Positions 7,406-15,377 of a stretch of DNA of 36,450 nucleotides are shown piece after piece. The stretch is taken from the NCBI GenBank assembly GCA_018302605.1, contig JAGVZN010000001.1, forward strand, positions 1 to 36,450, given 5' to 3'. The notes beneath the pieces were generated by a model. It did no database searches and was not told where the DNA came from. It worked only from the letters and a program-made list of their open reading frames with translations. The number at the start of each line of letters is the position of its first letter. The first letter of the stretch is position 1. The position numbers were made by a program, and so were the translations under genes. The stretch comes from Candidatus Woesearchaeota archaeon. Lineage in GTDB: Archaea; Nanobdellota; Nanobdellia; Woesearchaeales; GW2011-AR9.

Positions 7406-8014
7406 TTAGATCTCAAAAGTGATGATTTTCTGCAAATCTCTTAATGATTCACTGCTCTTGATCAAGAATGTCTTAAAGCCAAGACTCCTCGGAATTTCTC
7501 CATCTTCAATCGGATCATCTCCCACAACTAGGCTTTCTTCTGGGTTCAGCTTTTCTTTCTGGATCAATTTCTTCCAGAAAACAGGATCGTTCTTTCTGCA
7601 TCCTGCGTCATTTTGAGAAAAGATAAAATCGACGAAAGGAAGCAGATTGTACTTCTGGAGATAAAGCTCAATAGTCCTACGCATGGAATTGGAGACAACA
7701 CCAATCTTTTTCTTCTTCTCCCGTAATTTGCTAAAAACGTCTAAGACGGAATCGCGAAGAACGGGGACCATCTCAATCATTTTTTCCAATTCTTCATAAT
7801 ATTCAGCTAACAGGCCGAGTTCCCGGCAGAGATCTCCTGTATCCCATCTTCCATACTTGTTTTTGGTCAAGCCAAACTCAGCTGCTTTTTTATCCAAACT
7901 CTTTCCGGTCAATTCTCTCTTTTCGACAATGAGGCGGAGAATTGGTTCGTATAACTGAGCATAGATTTTTGTATCAATTAACGTGTCATCCAGATCGAAG
8001 AGAAAGACATCCAT
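7406..8014 (-). CDS. HAD-superfamily hydrolase (subfamily IA)
   Basis: All four HAD motifs are visible in 202 aa: motif I VFLFDLDDTLIDT (nucleophile D7, acid/base D9), motif II GVVSNSMRRT, motif III Lys in the CRKNDPVFWKKL region, motif IV SLVVGDDPIEDGEIPRSLG. The helical cap lies between motifs I and II. These enzymes are phosphatases acting on small phosphorylated metabolites; the substrate cannot be told. TATA (TATAAAAA, 8037-8044 plus-strand reading) lies about 25 nt before the start. Confidence 0.85.
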   Translation of the reverse strand: MDVFLFDLDDTLIDTKIYAQLYEPILRLIVEKRELTGKSLDKKAAEFGLTKNKYGRWDTGDLCRELGLLAEYYEELEKMIEMVPVLRDSVLDVFSKLREKKKKIGVVSNSMRRTIELYLQKYNLLPFVDFIFSQNDAGCRKNDPVFWKKLIQKEKLNPEESLVVGDDPIEDGEIPRSLGFKTFLIKSSESLRDLQKIITFEI

Positions 8015-8073
8015 CTGTCTAAAAGAATGCCTAAACTATAAAAATCTTTGCTGTTCCTTAACTTCTAAAATCT

Positions 8074-8343
8074 TCACAATCCTTTAACTTCTTTCTTAAA
8101 TTCTTCCGCTTTCTTGCGCAGGCTTTTCAGCGCCTCTTTCAATGCTTTGCGCGGCTCGACACCACTTGTCTCCAGCATGAACGTCGGAATACCAATCAGC
8201 GGGTGATCGATTCGGTAGGTGGCTACTTTTACACCTTTGACGGTATATAATTCTTCTTTCAGAACATTACAAAAGGTGTGCGTTTCCCCTTTCAGCTGGA
8301 AAACCAGCTTGTTTTTACTTTCCTCAAGGACAGTGAATTCCAT
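8074..8343 (-). CDS. rpoL: DNA-directed RNA polymerase subunit L (Rpo11)
   Basis: 89 aa. GETHTFCNVLKEELYTVKGV, ATYRIDHPLIGIPTFMLET and the C-terminal helix EPRKALKEALKSLRKKAEEF are the Rpb11/RpoL pattern; it pairs with RpoD to start polymerase assembly. It is encoded alone, with its own TATA box (TTTATAAAT, 8367-8375) about 27 nt upstream of the start, and 59 nt ahead of the HAD gene. Confidence 0.93.
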   Translation of the reverse strand: MEFTVLEESKNKLVFQLKGETHTFCNVLKEELYTVKGVKVATYRIDHPLIGIPTFMLETSGVEPRKALKEALKSLRKKAEEFKKEVKGL

Positions 8344-8388
8344 AAGTCCAGAGTTCAGGCTCTTTATTTATAAATGTTTCTCTGTGTT

Positions 8389-8562
8389 CGGCTCTGGAGA
8401 AAAAGTCAGCTGCCTGGCCTGAAGTTTGACCGTGGGGAGCGATTTCCAGGAACAGGTGCGAAAACAATCAGCTTAAATGGCTGGTTCTGCTGTCATGAAC
8501 ACGGCCGGTTTTCGCCACGGTCAATGGCCAGGCTGACTTTTTCGAGATTTTCCACAGAGCCC
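8389..8562. repeat. Palindromic MITE-like element, family A copy 1
   Basis: About 174 bp non-coding. The left end GGCTCTGGAGAAAAAGTCAG and the reverse complement of the right end (GGCTCTGTGG..., ...GAAAAAGTCAGCCTGGCC) match over about 35 bp. A second internal inverted repeat TGACCGTGG/CCACGGTCA is nested inside. The same termini recur at 11193-11345 and singly at 22064-22088. The target duplication is not clean here (left TGTGTTC, right CGTGGTTC), consistent with an older insertion. It lies between the rpoL promoter and the 3' end of the next HAD gene. Confidence 0.65.
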
Positions 8563-8572
8563 TGCGTGGTTC

Positions 8573-9235
8573 CTATTTCAGCAAATCCAGATCTGAACAG
8601 AAGAGCGCATCCAATTCGTACAGCTTCTGAATTCGCAGCGAGGCATTGACCTTCGGTGGTTCGTGCTCGCCACGCAGGATGAGCACGTCCAGCACGCCGG
8701 CGTTCTGTGCTGCTAAGACATCTTCATCACCATTCCCCACATACAGCGCTTCTGCGGGCGAGACACCCAATTGTTGCAAACAGTACAATAGTCCAGCGGG
8801 ATCCGGTTTTGATCGGAAGAGGGGAAGAGCAAACGGATTGGCGCAGACAACGGCATCAAACAGCTGACTCCCCAGAAGATTAACATTAACATCTTTCACG
8901 TGAGGCGAGCCGCCCGTTACGACACCCAGGCGATAGCCTCTTTCTTTTAACTTATGGAGATAATCAACATCATCAAACATTCGGGTATGTGTTTCACGTC
9001 TTTCTTTGGTGTCATGGCTCTCCCATAATTGAAAAAATGATTCTGGTTCGATTCCCAACTCTTCTCTTATTCTCTGCGAACGATTGCCATAAAACCAGAA
9101 TTGATCGATAAACCCCAGCGGATATTCTGTAATCCCTAACTCAGCCAGAACACCAGTAACAACCATCTGACGGTATTTCGGAAGAGTGTACACTAATGTT
9201 CCGTCAAGGTCGAAGATTGCTGCTTTGAGGTCCAT
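8573..9235 (-). CDS. HAD-superfamily phosphatase, phosphoglycolate-phosphatase-like
   Basis: Motif I AAIFDLDGTLVYT (D9, D11), motif II LGVVTGGSPHV, motif III FRSKPDPAGLLYCL, motif IV ALYVGNGDEDVLAAQNAG; this is the Gph/PGMB-like subfamily with an alpha-helical cap. I place the start at ATG 9235 (MDLKAAIF) rather than the track's 9283, because a TATA box (TTTATAATAAATTT on the minus strand, about 9252-9265) lies between the two and the shorter product begins right at the first beta strand. About 220 aa. The stop is only 11 nt from a family A palindromic element. Confidence 0.82.
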   Translation of the reverse strand: MDLKAAIFDLDGTLVYTLPKYRQMVVTGVLAELGITEYPLGFIDQFWFYGNRSQRIREELGIEPESFFQLWESHDTKERRETHTRMFDDVDYLHKLKERGYRLGVVTGGSPHVKDVNVNLLGSQLFDAVVCANPFALPLFRSKPDPAGLLYCLQQLGVSPAEALYVGNGDEDVLAAQNAGVLDVLILRGEHEPPKVNASLRIQKLYELDALFCSDLDLLK

Positions 9236-9373
9236 AGTATTTCGGGGAGCAAATTTATTATAAATCTTGCGGACATTTAACATAATCTGAAATCTGTCTC
9301 AGTTCAGAGGATATGCCACCTCACAATTTATTAATACTAAGCTTTTCTCCATAGGCAGGAGGTCATCTTCATA

Positions 9374-9727
9374 ATGTCTTCAGGTATCAAAGAACTAGTG
9401 CTTCGGGACTGCGCTTCAAGACCGTTGTGCTATCAGGTAAGATATTTTGCAGGAGAACCAGAAGGGGGGTTCGCGCGGGAAGTGGGAGAAGTCTTTGCTA
9501 ATAAAACCGATGAACATTATGTCCTCATTGAGAAAAGATCATCTAGCGCGACGGGGCCGCCTGATGAACTTGATATTTTTGCGGTGGTCCATACCTTAGA
9601 AGAAGCAGATGGAAAATTATATGCCAAAGCGAAGGGACTTGCCGAAGAACTGAGAAAAAAATATCAATTGGCCATATTTGAAGATAGGACAAGGCATTAT
9701 CAAAATGGGCCTGACGAAGGTATGTAG
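9374..9727 (+). CDS. Hypothetical protein
   Basis: 117 aa, not recognised. Mixed alpha/beta, with a core stretch DELDIFAVVHTLEEADGKLY and no signal peptide or membrane segment. A strong Shine-Dalgarno AGGAGGT sits about 11 nt upstream of the ATG, and AATTTATTAATAC at 9324-9336 could be its TATA box, so translation and transcription signals both support it as a real gene. Confidence 0.6.
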   Translation: MSSGIKELVLRDCASRPLCYQVRYFAGEPEGGFAREVGEVFANKTDEHYVLIEKRSSSATGPPDELDIFAVVHTLEEADGKLYAKAKGLAEELRKKYQLAIFEDRTRHYQNGPDEGM

Positions 9728-9892
9728 TTTCTTTTAATCTTCCTCTTACTCACGGCCAGCCAGAAGAGCTAAACAAATACGATTCCTGGGCACAATTCGA
9801 AAAGTGAGTGATATATAAATAAGTAGAACAACCCTCTTAATGTGTTTCCACTAATTTTAGCTGTAATTTTATGGCTGTTTATTGGCTAAAAT
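9728..9892. other. Non-coding gap with orphan TATA-like site and inverted repeats
   Basis: Contains GATATATAAATAAG near 9810, a good TATA match with no ORF at the right distance on either strand; an ACTCAC/GTGAGT inverted repeat; AGCTAAACAAATAC, which recurs as its reverse complement at 31748-31761; and a 9-bp repeat AATTTTAGC/GCTAAAATT (9853-9861 / 9885-9893) just after the next gene's stop that may act as its terminator. A small RNA is possible but not shown. Confidence 0.3.
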
Positions 9893-10690
9893 TTATTTCA
9901 AATATACTTCCATCCGCGCTACTAATTTCAAAAAAGCAGCTTCGTCGGTAACCGGGTCTTCTGCGCTTTGAAAAAAATGGTCGTCTAAGTGAAATAGCTG
10001 CCTATTTTTCCGAAGAAATGGCAGCGACTTATGAAATACACGCTGAACACCGGCATGGGAAAGAGTGCGTACCGTGTCGTAAGTATTTTCTTTTGTGAAT
10101 TGCTCCTTTTCAGCAAAATAATCTGCTGGAAGGAATCCGGCATATTTTTTTTGGACTGTCCGCAACTTTCCCCCCCATTGTATACTTTCACGGCAGGTAA
10201 CAGTACAAGGAAAATGTGGTGCTGTAGTTCTCATCATTAAGAATTGAATAAAAAGGTCTCTGCTTTTTCTGTCTTTCTCCACCAGAAATCTTTTTAATAT
10301 ATTATAAATTGAAAATGATAATAAATTAGGGCTATTATTCCAGGCAGTTTCACAGCATATCGGGTATCCTAAAAAATAGCTGCCTTTCTGGTTTCTCTTA
10401 AAATAAAACGTAATGGTGCTGTTCCAATTTTGATATAATTTTCTATCGTACGTAATATAGCCACCATGTTTATAGCTAATAAATAATCCTAACCCTTCCA
10501 AGAGGGGAGCTATTTCTTTCTTGAAAGTATAGATTATTTCCCGCTTATGTTCCTGGTTATCGAAACCAATTAAATAGCCCAGTTTGACTCTCTCATATAC
10601 ATACATAATATCCATAAAATTGTCAGGCTTATCATATTGAACCAGAATTGTTGCTAACTGCTGAATTAAGTTTTGCTTTGTAAACACCAT
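9893..10690 (-). CDS. DUF483-like hypothetical protein
   Basis: About 265 aa. Two conserved-looking cysteine motifs, YFLGYPICCETAWN (mid-protein) and HFPCTVTCRESIQWGGKL, resemble the archaeal DUF483 family (paired Cys around a GYPxCC and a PCxxxC segment), suggesting a metal or Fe-S site. No known activity. The track begins at a GTG at 10699; I prefer ATG 10690 (MVFTKQNL), though GTG is possible. TATA-like TTTATAAATG at about 10775-10766 implies a leader of roughly 50 nt. The gene is A/T-richer than its neighbours. Confidence 0.55.
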   Translation of the reverse strand: MVFTKQNLIQQLATILVQYDKPDNFMDIMYVYERVKLGYLIGFDNQEHKREIIYTFKKEIAPLLEGLGLFISYKHGGYITYDRKLYQNWNSTITFYFKRNQKGSYFLGYPICCETAWNNSPNLLSFSIYNILKRFLVEKDRKSRDLFIQFLMMRTTAPHFPCTVTCRESIQWGGKLRTVQKKYAGFLPADYFAEKEQFTKENTYDTVRTLSHAGVQRVFHKSLPFLRKNRQLFHLDDHFFQSAEDPVTDEAAFLKLVARMEVYLK

Positions 10691-10837
10691 AAAATTCACT
10701 TTTCACTTATCTTTGACTTTTTAGTTATTATTGTATTCGATACTTCTATATATTCTTTTTGTTTTCATTTATAAAGAGAGATGAGATTTTAGGCATGTTT
10801 GTTCAGCAAGGATGGGAAGTCATCCCCCAATAATCCT

Positions 10838-11155
10838 CTATCCTCTTCGATAAACCAGCTTCACGTTTCTACTTACTTCATACGCTAGGACGGCCTCTTG
10901 TTGATAATGGTCTAAAGTTAATTGAACTATTCGATCAATACTCTCTTCATCACAATAGACACGTACCGGAATCATCTCTTCGCTAAATAGTATAGCATCT
11001 GAGTTTAGCCATTGGCCTTTTGCCGGCTTTAAGATTGTCAATCCAGCACCGATCTCACGAATTTTCGCATCCCATCCATGATGATGATCCAAAGAGTATT
11101 TCGTTCCGTCATTAGAATAGTTGGGGACGAGGATTTCCCAAAGTGATTTGGCCAT
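10838..11155 (-). CDS. Conserved hypothetical protein
   Basis: 105 aa, cytoplasmic. WEILVPNYSNDG, HHHGWDAKIREIGAGLTILK, PAKGQWLNSD and EEMIPVRVYCDE are a recognisable pattern of a small uncharacterised protein family found in diverse prokaryotes and phages, but I know of no assigned function. A TATA box (TTTATAAA, 11177-11184) lies about 25 nt upstream of the ATG, directly abutting the target duplication of the family A element. Confidence 0.65.
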   Translation of the reverse strand: MAKSLWEILVPNYSNDGTKYSLDHHHGWDAKIREIGAGLTILKPAKGQWLNSDAILFSEEMIPVRVYCDEESIDRIVQLTLDHYQQEAVLAYEVSRNVKLVYRRG

Positions 11156-11192
11156 CAGCGGAATGAATGAACTATTTTTATAAACATTTCCC

Positions 11193-11345
11193 CGGCTCTG
11201 TAAAAAATCTCAAAAAAGTCAGCCTGGCCGTTGCCTTCGTGCTTCTCCAGCTACGAGGAGGATAGTTAAGAAGCACCAATAACTTTGGGAGATTACAGTT
11301 CTCAGGCAACTTCTTGGCCAGGCGGCTGACTTTTTTGACAGAACC
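11193..11345. repeat. MITE-like element, family A copy 2, with 8-bp target duplication
   Basis: 153 bp, non-coding. CATTTCCC is present on both sides (11185-11192 and 11346-11353). Termini: CGGCTCTGTAAAA...AAAAAAGTCAGCCTGGCC on the left, and the reverse complement GGTTCTGTCAAAAAAGTCAG on the right. Nested GTTGCC/GGCAAC and GTGCTTCT/AGAAGCAC repeats would fold the interior into a branched hairpin. It sits between two divergent promoters, touching the TATA box of the 10838-11155 gene on one side and lying 5-10 bp from that of gpmI on the other. Confidence 0.8.
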
Positions 11346-11390
11346 CATTTCCCAAAACATTTAACTACTCAAAACTCTTTATCCGAAACG

Positions 11391-12881
11391 ATGGATCGTT
11401 TAGTGCTGCTCATCCTCGACGGCTGGGGCATCAGCCGAAAAAAAGAGGGAAATGCAATCGCTTTAGCCAAAACACCAGTTCTCGATTCCCTTTATCGACA
11501 ATATCCCCATTCTGTCCTCAAAGCATCCGGTGAAGCGGTCGGTCTTCCCAGAGGGATCATGGGCAATTCTGAAGTTGGACATCTCACTCTCGGCACCGGC
11601 CGGATCAACGCTACGGATCTAGTGAGGATTAACAAAGCCATCCAAAACAGATCTTTTTTCAGAAATAAAGTTCTTCTTGCTACAGTCCGCCGCGCCAAAC
11701 GACAACGGCAAAAATTACATCTCATGGGCTTATTAAGCGATGCCGGCGTTCATTCAAACCTCAATCATTTGTTTGCTTTATTGGAATTAGCAAAGAAAGA
11801 AAACGTCAAAGAAGTATATGTTCACGCTTTTCTCGACGGAAGGGATACGCCGCCGCAATCCGCTGAAAAATATCTCAGCCAATTACAGCAGAAAATGAAG
11901 CAGCTTGGCATAGGCCAATTGGCGACGATGATGGGTCGTTTTTATGCCCTTGACCGTGATAATCGCTGGGGCCGTGAACATAAGGCATACAACTGCATGG
12001 TCAACTGCAAAGGGAGAAAAGAATCAGACCCCATCACCGCTTTGCACAAAGCTTATGCCCGCGGCGAAACTGATGAGTTTATCAAGCCGACGATCTTCAC
12101 CAACAAGTGTGTCGTTGACGAAAACGATTCCATCATCTTTTTTAATTTCCGTTCCGATCGCGCCAGGGAATTGACCCGGGCATTTGTCTGGGGAAAATTC
12201 AAAGGGTTTCAGAGGGAAAAAATCATCGGCCTACATTTTGTTTCACTGACTCAATATGATTCACTGGTCAAAGTTCCTGTCGCGTTCCCCCCAATTGCAT
12301 TGAAACAAACTCTTGGCGAAGTGATCTCCCAAGCAGGAATCTCCCAGCTTCGTCTTGCCGAAACAGAAAAATGGGCGCATGTTACCTACTTCTTTAATGG
12401 CTTATGCGAATGTATTTTTCCCCATGAAAAAAGAATTCATGTTCCCAGCCGAAAAGTGACGACCTACGACAAGACTCCGGAAATGAAAGTCAAAGAAATA
12501 ACAGCAGAACTTTTAAGAAATAGCGGCAATCACCAATTCTTCGTCGTGAACTTCGCCAATGCCGACATGGTCGGCCACAGCGGGAATCTACAGAAAACGA
12601 TCAAAGCAGTGGAGGCAGTAGACAGAGCAGTCGGCATCCTCGTCACAAAATTTCCCGGAAAGATACTGATCACCGCGGATCATGGAAATTGCGAAAACAT
12701 GACCAGTGAAATGATCACCAGCCATACCTGCAATCCCGTTCCACTCCTCGGCGTGCGTGTCAACAGGGCGTTAAAAGATGGAGGATTGGCAGATGTTGCA
12801 CCAACAATCTTAGACATCTTGAAATTAAAAAAGCCGAGAGAGATGACCGGAAAAAGCTTGCTGTGTAAATCTTGGCAGTAA
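11391..12881 (+). CDS. gpmI: 2,3-bisphosphoglycerate-independent phosphoglycerate mutase
   Basis: Glycolytic/gluconeogenic enzyme interconverting 3- and 2-phosphoglycerate with two Mn ions. 496 aa of alkaline-phosphatase fold: DGWG at 10-13, catalytic Ser60 in MGNSEVGHLTLG, HAFLDGRDTPP, FNFRSDRARELTRAF, ANADMVGHSGN, and ITADHGNCENM with metal ligands. It is the long GpmI form usual in bacteria rather than the about 400-aa ApgM common in many archaea, so an old transfer is possible. ATTTAA at 11359-11364 is about 27 nt before the ATG (leaderless). Confidence 0.96.
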   Translation: MDRLVLLILDGWGISRKKEGNAIALAKTPVLDSLYRQYPHSVLKASGEAVGLPRGIMGNSEVGHLTLGTGRINATDLVRINKAIQNRSFFRNKVLLATVRRAKRQRQKLHLMGLLSDAGVHSNLNHLFALLELAKKENVKEVYVHAFLDGRDTPPQSAEKYLSQLQQKMKQLGIGQLATMMGRFYALDRDNRWGREHKAYNCMVNCKGRKESDPITALHKAYARGETDEFIKPTIFTNKCVVDENDSIIFFNFRSDRARELTRAFVWGKFKGFQREKIIGLHFVSLTQYDSLVKVPVAFPPIALKQTLGEVISQAGISQLRLAETEKWAHVTYFFNGLCECIFPHEKRIHVPSRKVTTYDKTPEMKVKEITAELLRNSGNHQFFVVNFANADMVGHSGNLQKTIKAVEAVDRAVGILVTKFPGKILITADHGNCENMTSEMITSHTCNPVPLLGVRVNRALKDGGLADVAPTILDILKLKKPREMTGKSLLCKSWQ

Positions 12882-12913
12882 TATTTTTAAAGAAAGTACC
12901 TATTTTTAATGTT

Positions 12914-13795
12914 ATGATTTACGCTTCACGTGAAGAAGTATCGGAAAGCATGGCTTCCTTAGCACTAGCTTTACAGGGCGGCTCTGGTGCTCGGCTCTCC
13001 CCCGAGGAATCTGCAAACAATATCGGAAGAAATGTTGTCATGCTCGTTCGCGCAAATACTCTGGAATCCGTTATTGATTCACCGCGTCCAGGATGTGCGG
13101 ATTTTTTTATTGATTCAGTCGGCTGCGGATTACAGATTACTGCTGATGGATTTATTCTCACTGCAGCCCATATCATTGAAGACTGGATTGAGGATTGGAG
13201 AAACTGGTGGAGTGAGCGGTCGCCATCGCCTTCCGAATTTGCGGGTATTGCCCTCAAATCTGGTTACCTCTACTGGGTCATCCGGCAAGATGATGCTGGA
13301 TATATCAAAGCAAGCCCAATCGACGGCACAACCATTTGTTATGATCTAAAATACGATGTCGCCTTGATCAAAGCAGTGAACGGTCTGAAACCATCACCTC
13401 TTGATTTCAAAATTGCGGAGGGGCTGGAATCCTCAGATGATCTTCGCCTGCTGACCCGCAATAAAATGGATGTTTCTCTTTATGCTACAGAGGGCGGCAT
13501 TCTTCGTCTTTCACAATCTCTCCCGATGCTCATCGAGGGTCATGAAACCAGAAAAATAAGATTGGTCTATGATTTCTTCCAAACAGACATTCCTGCAAGG
13601 AGTGGTAATAGCGGCAGCCCCATAATTAATCAGGATGGCGCCCTCGTCGGTCTCGTTTCCGCTGTATCAGTCCCAAAGCTCTCCGACCAGGAGAATCCTG
13701 AGAGAGAAGGATATGCTACCTGTTCAAGAATAACCTATGCCCTTTCGCTCGCTTACAAACTGAGGCGGCAGGTCGGGCAGTTCTTGACAGGATAA
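12914..13795 (+). CDS. Trypsin-like (chymotrypsin-fold) serine protease, cytosolic
   Basis: A complete catalytic triad is visible: His86 in GFILTAAHIIED, Asp148 in DLKYDVALIKA, and Ser233 in ARSGNSGSPIIN followed by GALVGLVSA. The organisation is HtrA-like (S1C), but no PDZ domain follows and there is no signal peptide or transmembrane anchor, so it should act in the cytoplasm. About 293 aa. I start it at ATG 12914 rather than the track's 12872, because the TATA box (TTTTTAAA, 12884-12891) lies 26 nt before 12914 and within the longer reading. It follows gpmI by 32 nt but has its own promoter. Confidence 0.8.
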   Translation: MIYASREEVSESMASLALALQGGSGARLSPEESANNIGRNVVMLVRANTLESVIDSPRPGCADFFIDSVGCGLQITADGFILTAAHIIEDWIEDWRNWWSERSPSPSEFAGIALKSGYLYWVIRQDDAGYIKASPIDGTTICYDLKYDVALIKAVNGLKPSPLDFKIAEGLESSDDLRLLTRNKMDVSLYATEGGILRLSQSLPMLIEGHETRKIRLVYDFFQTDIPARSGNSGSPIINQDGALVGLVSAVSVPKLSDQENPEREGYATCSRITYALSLAYKLRRQVGQFLTG

Positions 13796-13834
13796 TATCT
13801 TTAGAGTAGATTATTTCATCTCAGAGGAGATTAT

Positions 13835-14203
13835 TTATCTTTTCCTCAATTCCATCACCGTCTGAAATTCTTTCTTCAACGAGAGTTTTTCGCTGAAGAA
13901 CTGTTTGATCTTGAGGAATTCTTCAATCTCTTTGTCAATCTTTTTCAAGATAAAAATCCCCGCATTGGTGAATCGGATCATCCTGTTTTCATAGGTGATC
14001 AATCTTTTCTGCTCTAACATCTCCAGATTCTTGTACAAAGCCCGTTCTTGCTTCGCCACAATTCCCGAATGCAGTAAAAAAGTGATAAACACCACTTTTG
14101 ATGTCCGTAATTGCACTGGTTTTGCTTCCAACGGCTGGTTTAGTTGTTTATAGAATTCTCCTAACGCAAATAATATCTGCCGTTGAGCTTTTGTGACGAT
14201 CAT
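13835..14203 (-). CDS. Small winged-helix (wHTH) protein
   Basis: About 122 aa. The sequence ALYKNLEMLEQKRLITYENRMIRFTNAGIFIL looks like a recognition helix plus beta wing, and the C-terminal half is a charged helix. Probably a DNA-binding regulator; the target is unknown. The track starts at a TTG at 14224, which would overlap the TATA box (TTTTTATAG, about 14234-14226); the in-frame ATG at 14203 (MIVTKAQRQILFAL) lies about 26 nt after it and is the better start. A family B element is inserted about 25 bp upstream of that TATA box. Confidence 0.6.
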   Translation of the reverse strand: MIVTKAQRQILFALGEFYKQLNQPLEAKPVQLRTSKVVFITFLLHSGIVAKQERALYKNLEMLEQKRLITYENRMIRFTNAGIFILKKIDKEIEEFLKIKQFFSEKLSLKKEFQTVMELRKR

Positions 14204-14264
14204 TTTCAACTCATATTTCTTCAACTATAAAAAGATTCAGGATCAGACATCGCACTGCGGATAG

Positions 14265-14397
14265 GTACGTATTAAGTCTGTGCTTGGGCAGGTCGGCCTG
14301 CCTCGTCTCGCTTTGCTTGTTTTCTTGCTTCTTTTGAGAACTGTATGAAGAAATGCGCGAGAAGACCCTGCCCGCACAGACTTAACTTAATACGTAC
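14265..14397. repeat. MITE-like element, family B copy 1, with perfect 8-bp target duplication
   Basis: 133 bp, non-coding. GCGGATAG flanks both sides (14257-14264, 14398-14405). Left terminus GTACGTATTAAGTCTGTGC; right terminus reverse complement GTACGTATTAAGTTAAGTCT, i.e. the same with a duplicated TTAAG. The interior continues the pairing (GGGCAGG/CCTGCCC) and includes GGTCGGCCTGCC. No ORF. Confidence 0.85.
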
Positions 14398-14459
14398 GCG
14401 GATAGCAAACCTTTAAGAACTTCAAATATTTCTCCTATCATTGAAAAAAAGGTGATCAC

Positions 14460-15170
14460 ATGAAATTAATTCTGACCAAAAAACCAAAGAACGTTACCAT
14501 CATTGAAGGTTTCCCCGGCTTCGGCTTGATCGGCACGATCGCTACTGAATTTCTCTTAGAACACCTCGATACGGAGAAAATCGGTCTGGTGGAGATGGAA
14601 GAGATTCCTGCAATGATCGCCATCCATCAAAATAAAGTTATTGAACCGATTTCTTTGCATTACAGCAAGAAATATAATCTTGTCCTCGTACATGCGATTA
14701 ACGTCGGGAAAGATATGGCTTGGAAATTAGCCGATGTTGTTCGTGAACTCGCCGAGACCTTAAGTGCTAAAGAAATTCTCTCTTTAGAAGGCGTTGGTTC
14801 CCCGAATCCAGAAGAAGGCGGACGAATCTTTTATTACTCGACCGCAAATGGTGAAGTCAAGAAAAAACTATCTAATATCGCCGCACCACTACAAGAGGGG
14901 ATCATCGTCGGTGTGACGGGCGCATTACTCGCCAGGCATGTGAAGACCCCAATCGTTGCCCTTTTTGCCGAAGCGCGCAGCGGCTTGCCGGACAGCAAAG
15001 CGGCAGCCCATATCATCGAAGCGTTGGATGCCTATGCTGGTTTGGATGTTGATATCAAACCATTGCTCAAACAAGCAGAGGTATTTGAGAAGAAGCTGCG
15101 TGGTTTGATTGACAAAGGGAAGAAAGCAGAGCAAGTAGAAGATGAGAAGCATTTGAGTTATGTGGGATAG
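14460..15170 (+). CDS. PAC2-family proteasome assembly chaperone
   Basis: 236 aa. The N-terminal signature IIEGFPGFGLIGTIATEFL and the ATP-grasp-like core GIIVGVTGALLARHVKTPIV, EARSGLPDSKAAAHIIEALD match the archaeal PAC2/PbaB-like family, which is implicated in 20S proteasome assembly or related chaperoning. The Shine-Dalgarno GGTGAT lies 4 nt before the ATG, so it is not leaderless. The C-terminus is a charged helix. The proteasome genes themselves are not in the window. Confidence 0.88.
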   Translation: MKLILTKKPKNVTIIEGFPGFGLIGTIATEFLLEHLDTEKIGLVEMEEIPAMIAIHQNKVIEPISLHYSKKYNLVLVHAINVGKDMAWKLADVVRELAETLSAKEILSLEGVGSPNPEEGGRIFYYSTANGEVKKKLSNIAAPLQEGIIVGVTGALLARHVKTPIVALFAEARSGLPDSKAAAHIIEALDAYAGLDVDIKPLLKQAEVFEKKLRGLIDKGKKAEQVEDEKHLSYVG

Positions 15171-15193
15171 GCTTCTCTTTTATTTGTTTGATA

Positions 15194-15216
15194 CCCCACC
15201 GCTTGTGGTGGTTGGG
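15194..15216 (+). terminator. Hairpin terminator after the PAC2 gene
   Basis: CCACC-GCTTGT-GGTGG with flanking C/G bases, followed by ATTTTTATTTCTTT. It lies 24 nt beyond the PAC2 stop. Archaeal termination needs mainly the T-tract, which is present. Confidence 0.5.
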
Positions 15217-15377
15217 ATTTTTATTTCTTTCTCGTTTGACTTTTTCTGAATCTAATTGAAAAATATCCCAATTAAAACATTCAAACAATAATCAAAAAAG
15301 AAATAAGTAATGGTTAAACAGTTTAATAATAACTAAGTTCAACTAATCTTAAAAGTTGATAGTTAAAACTAAATATT

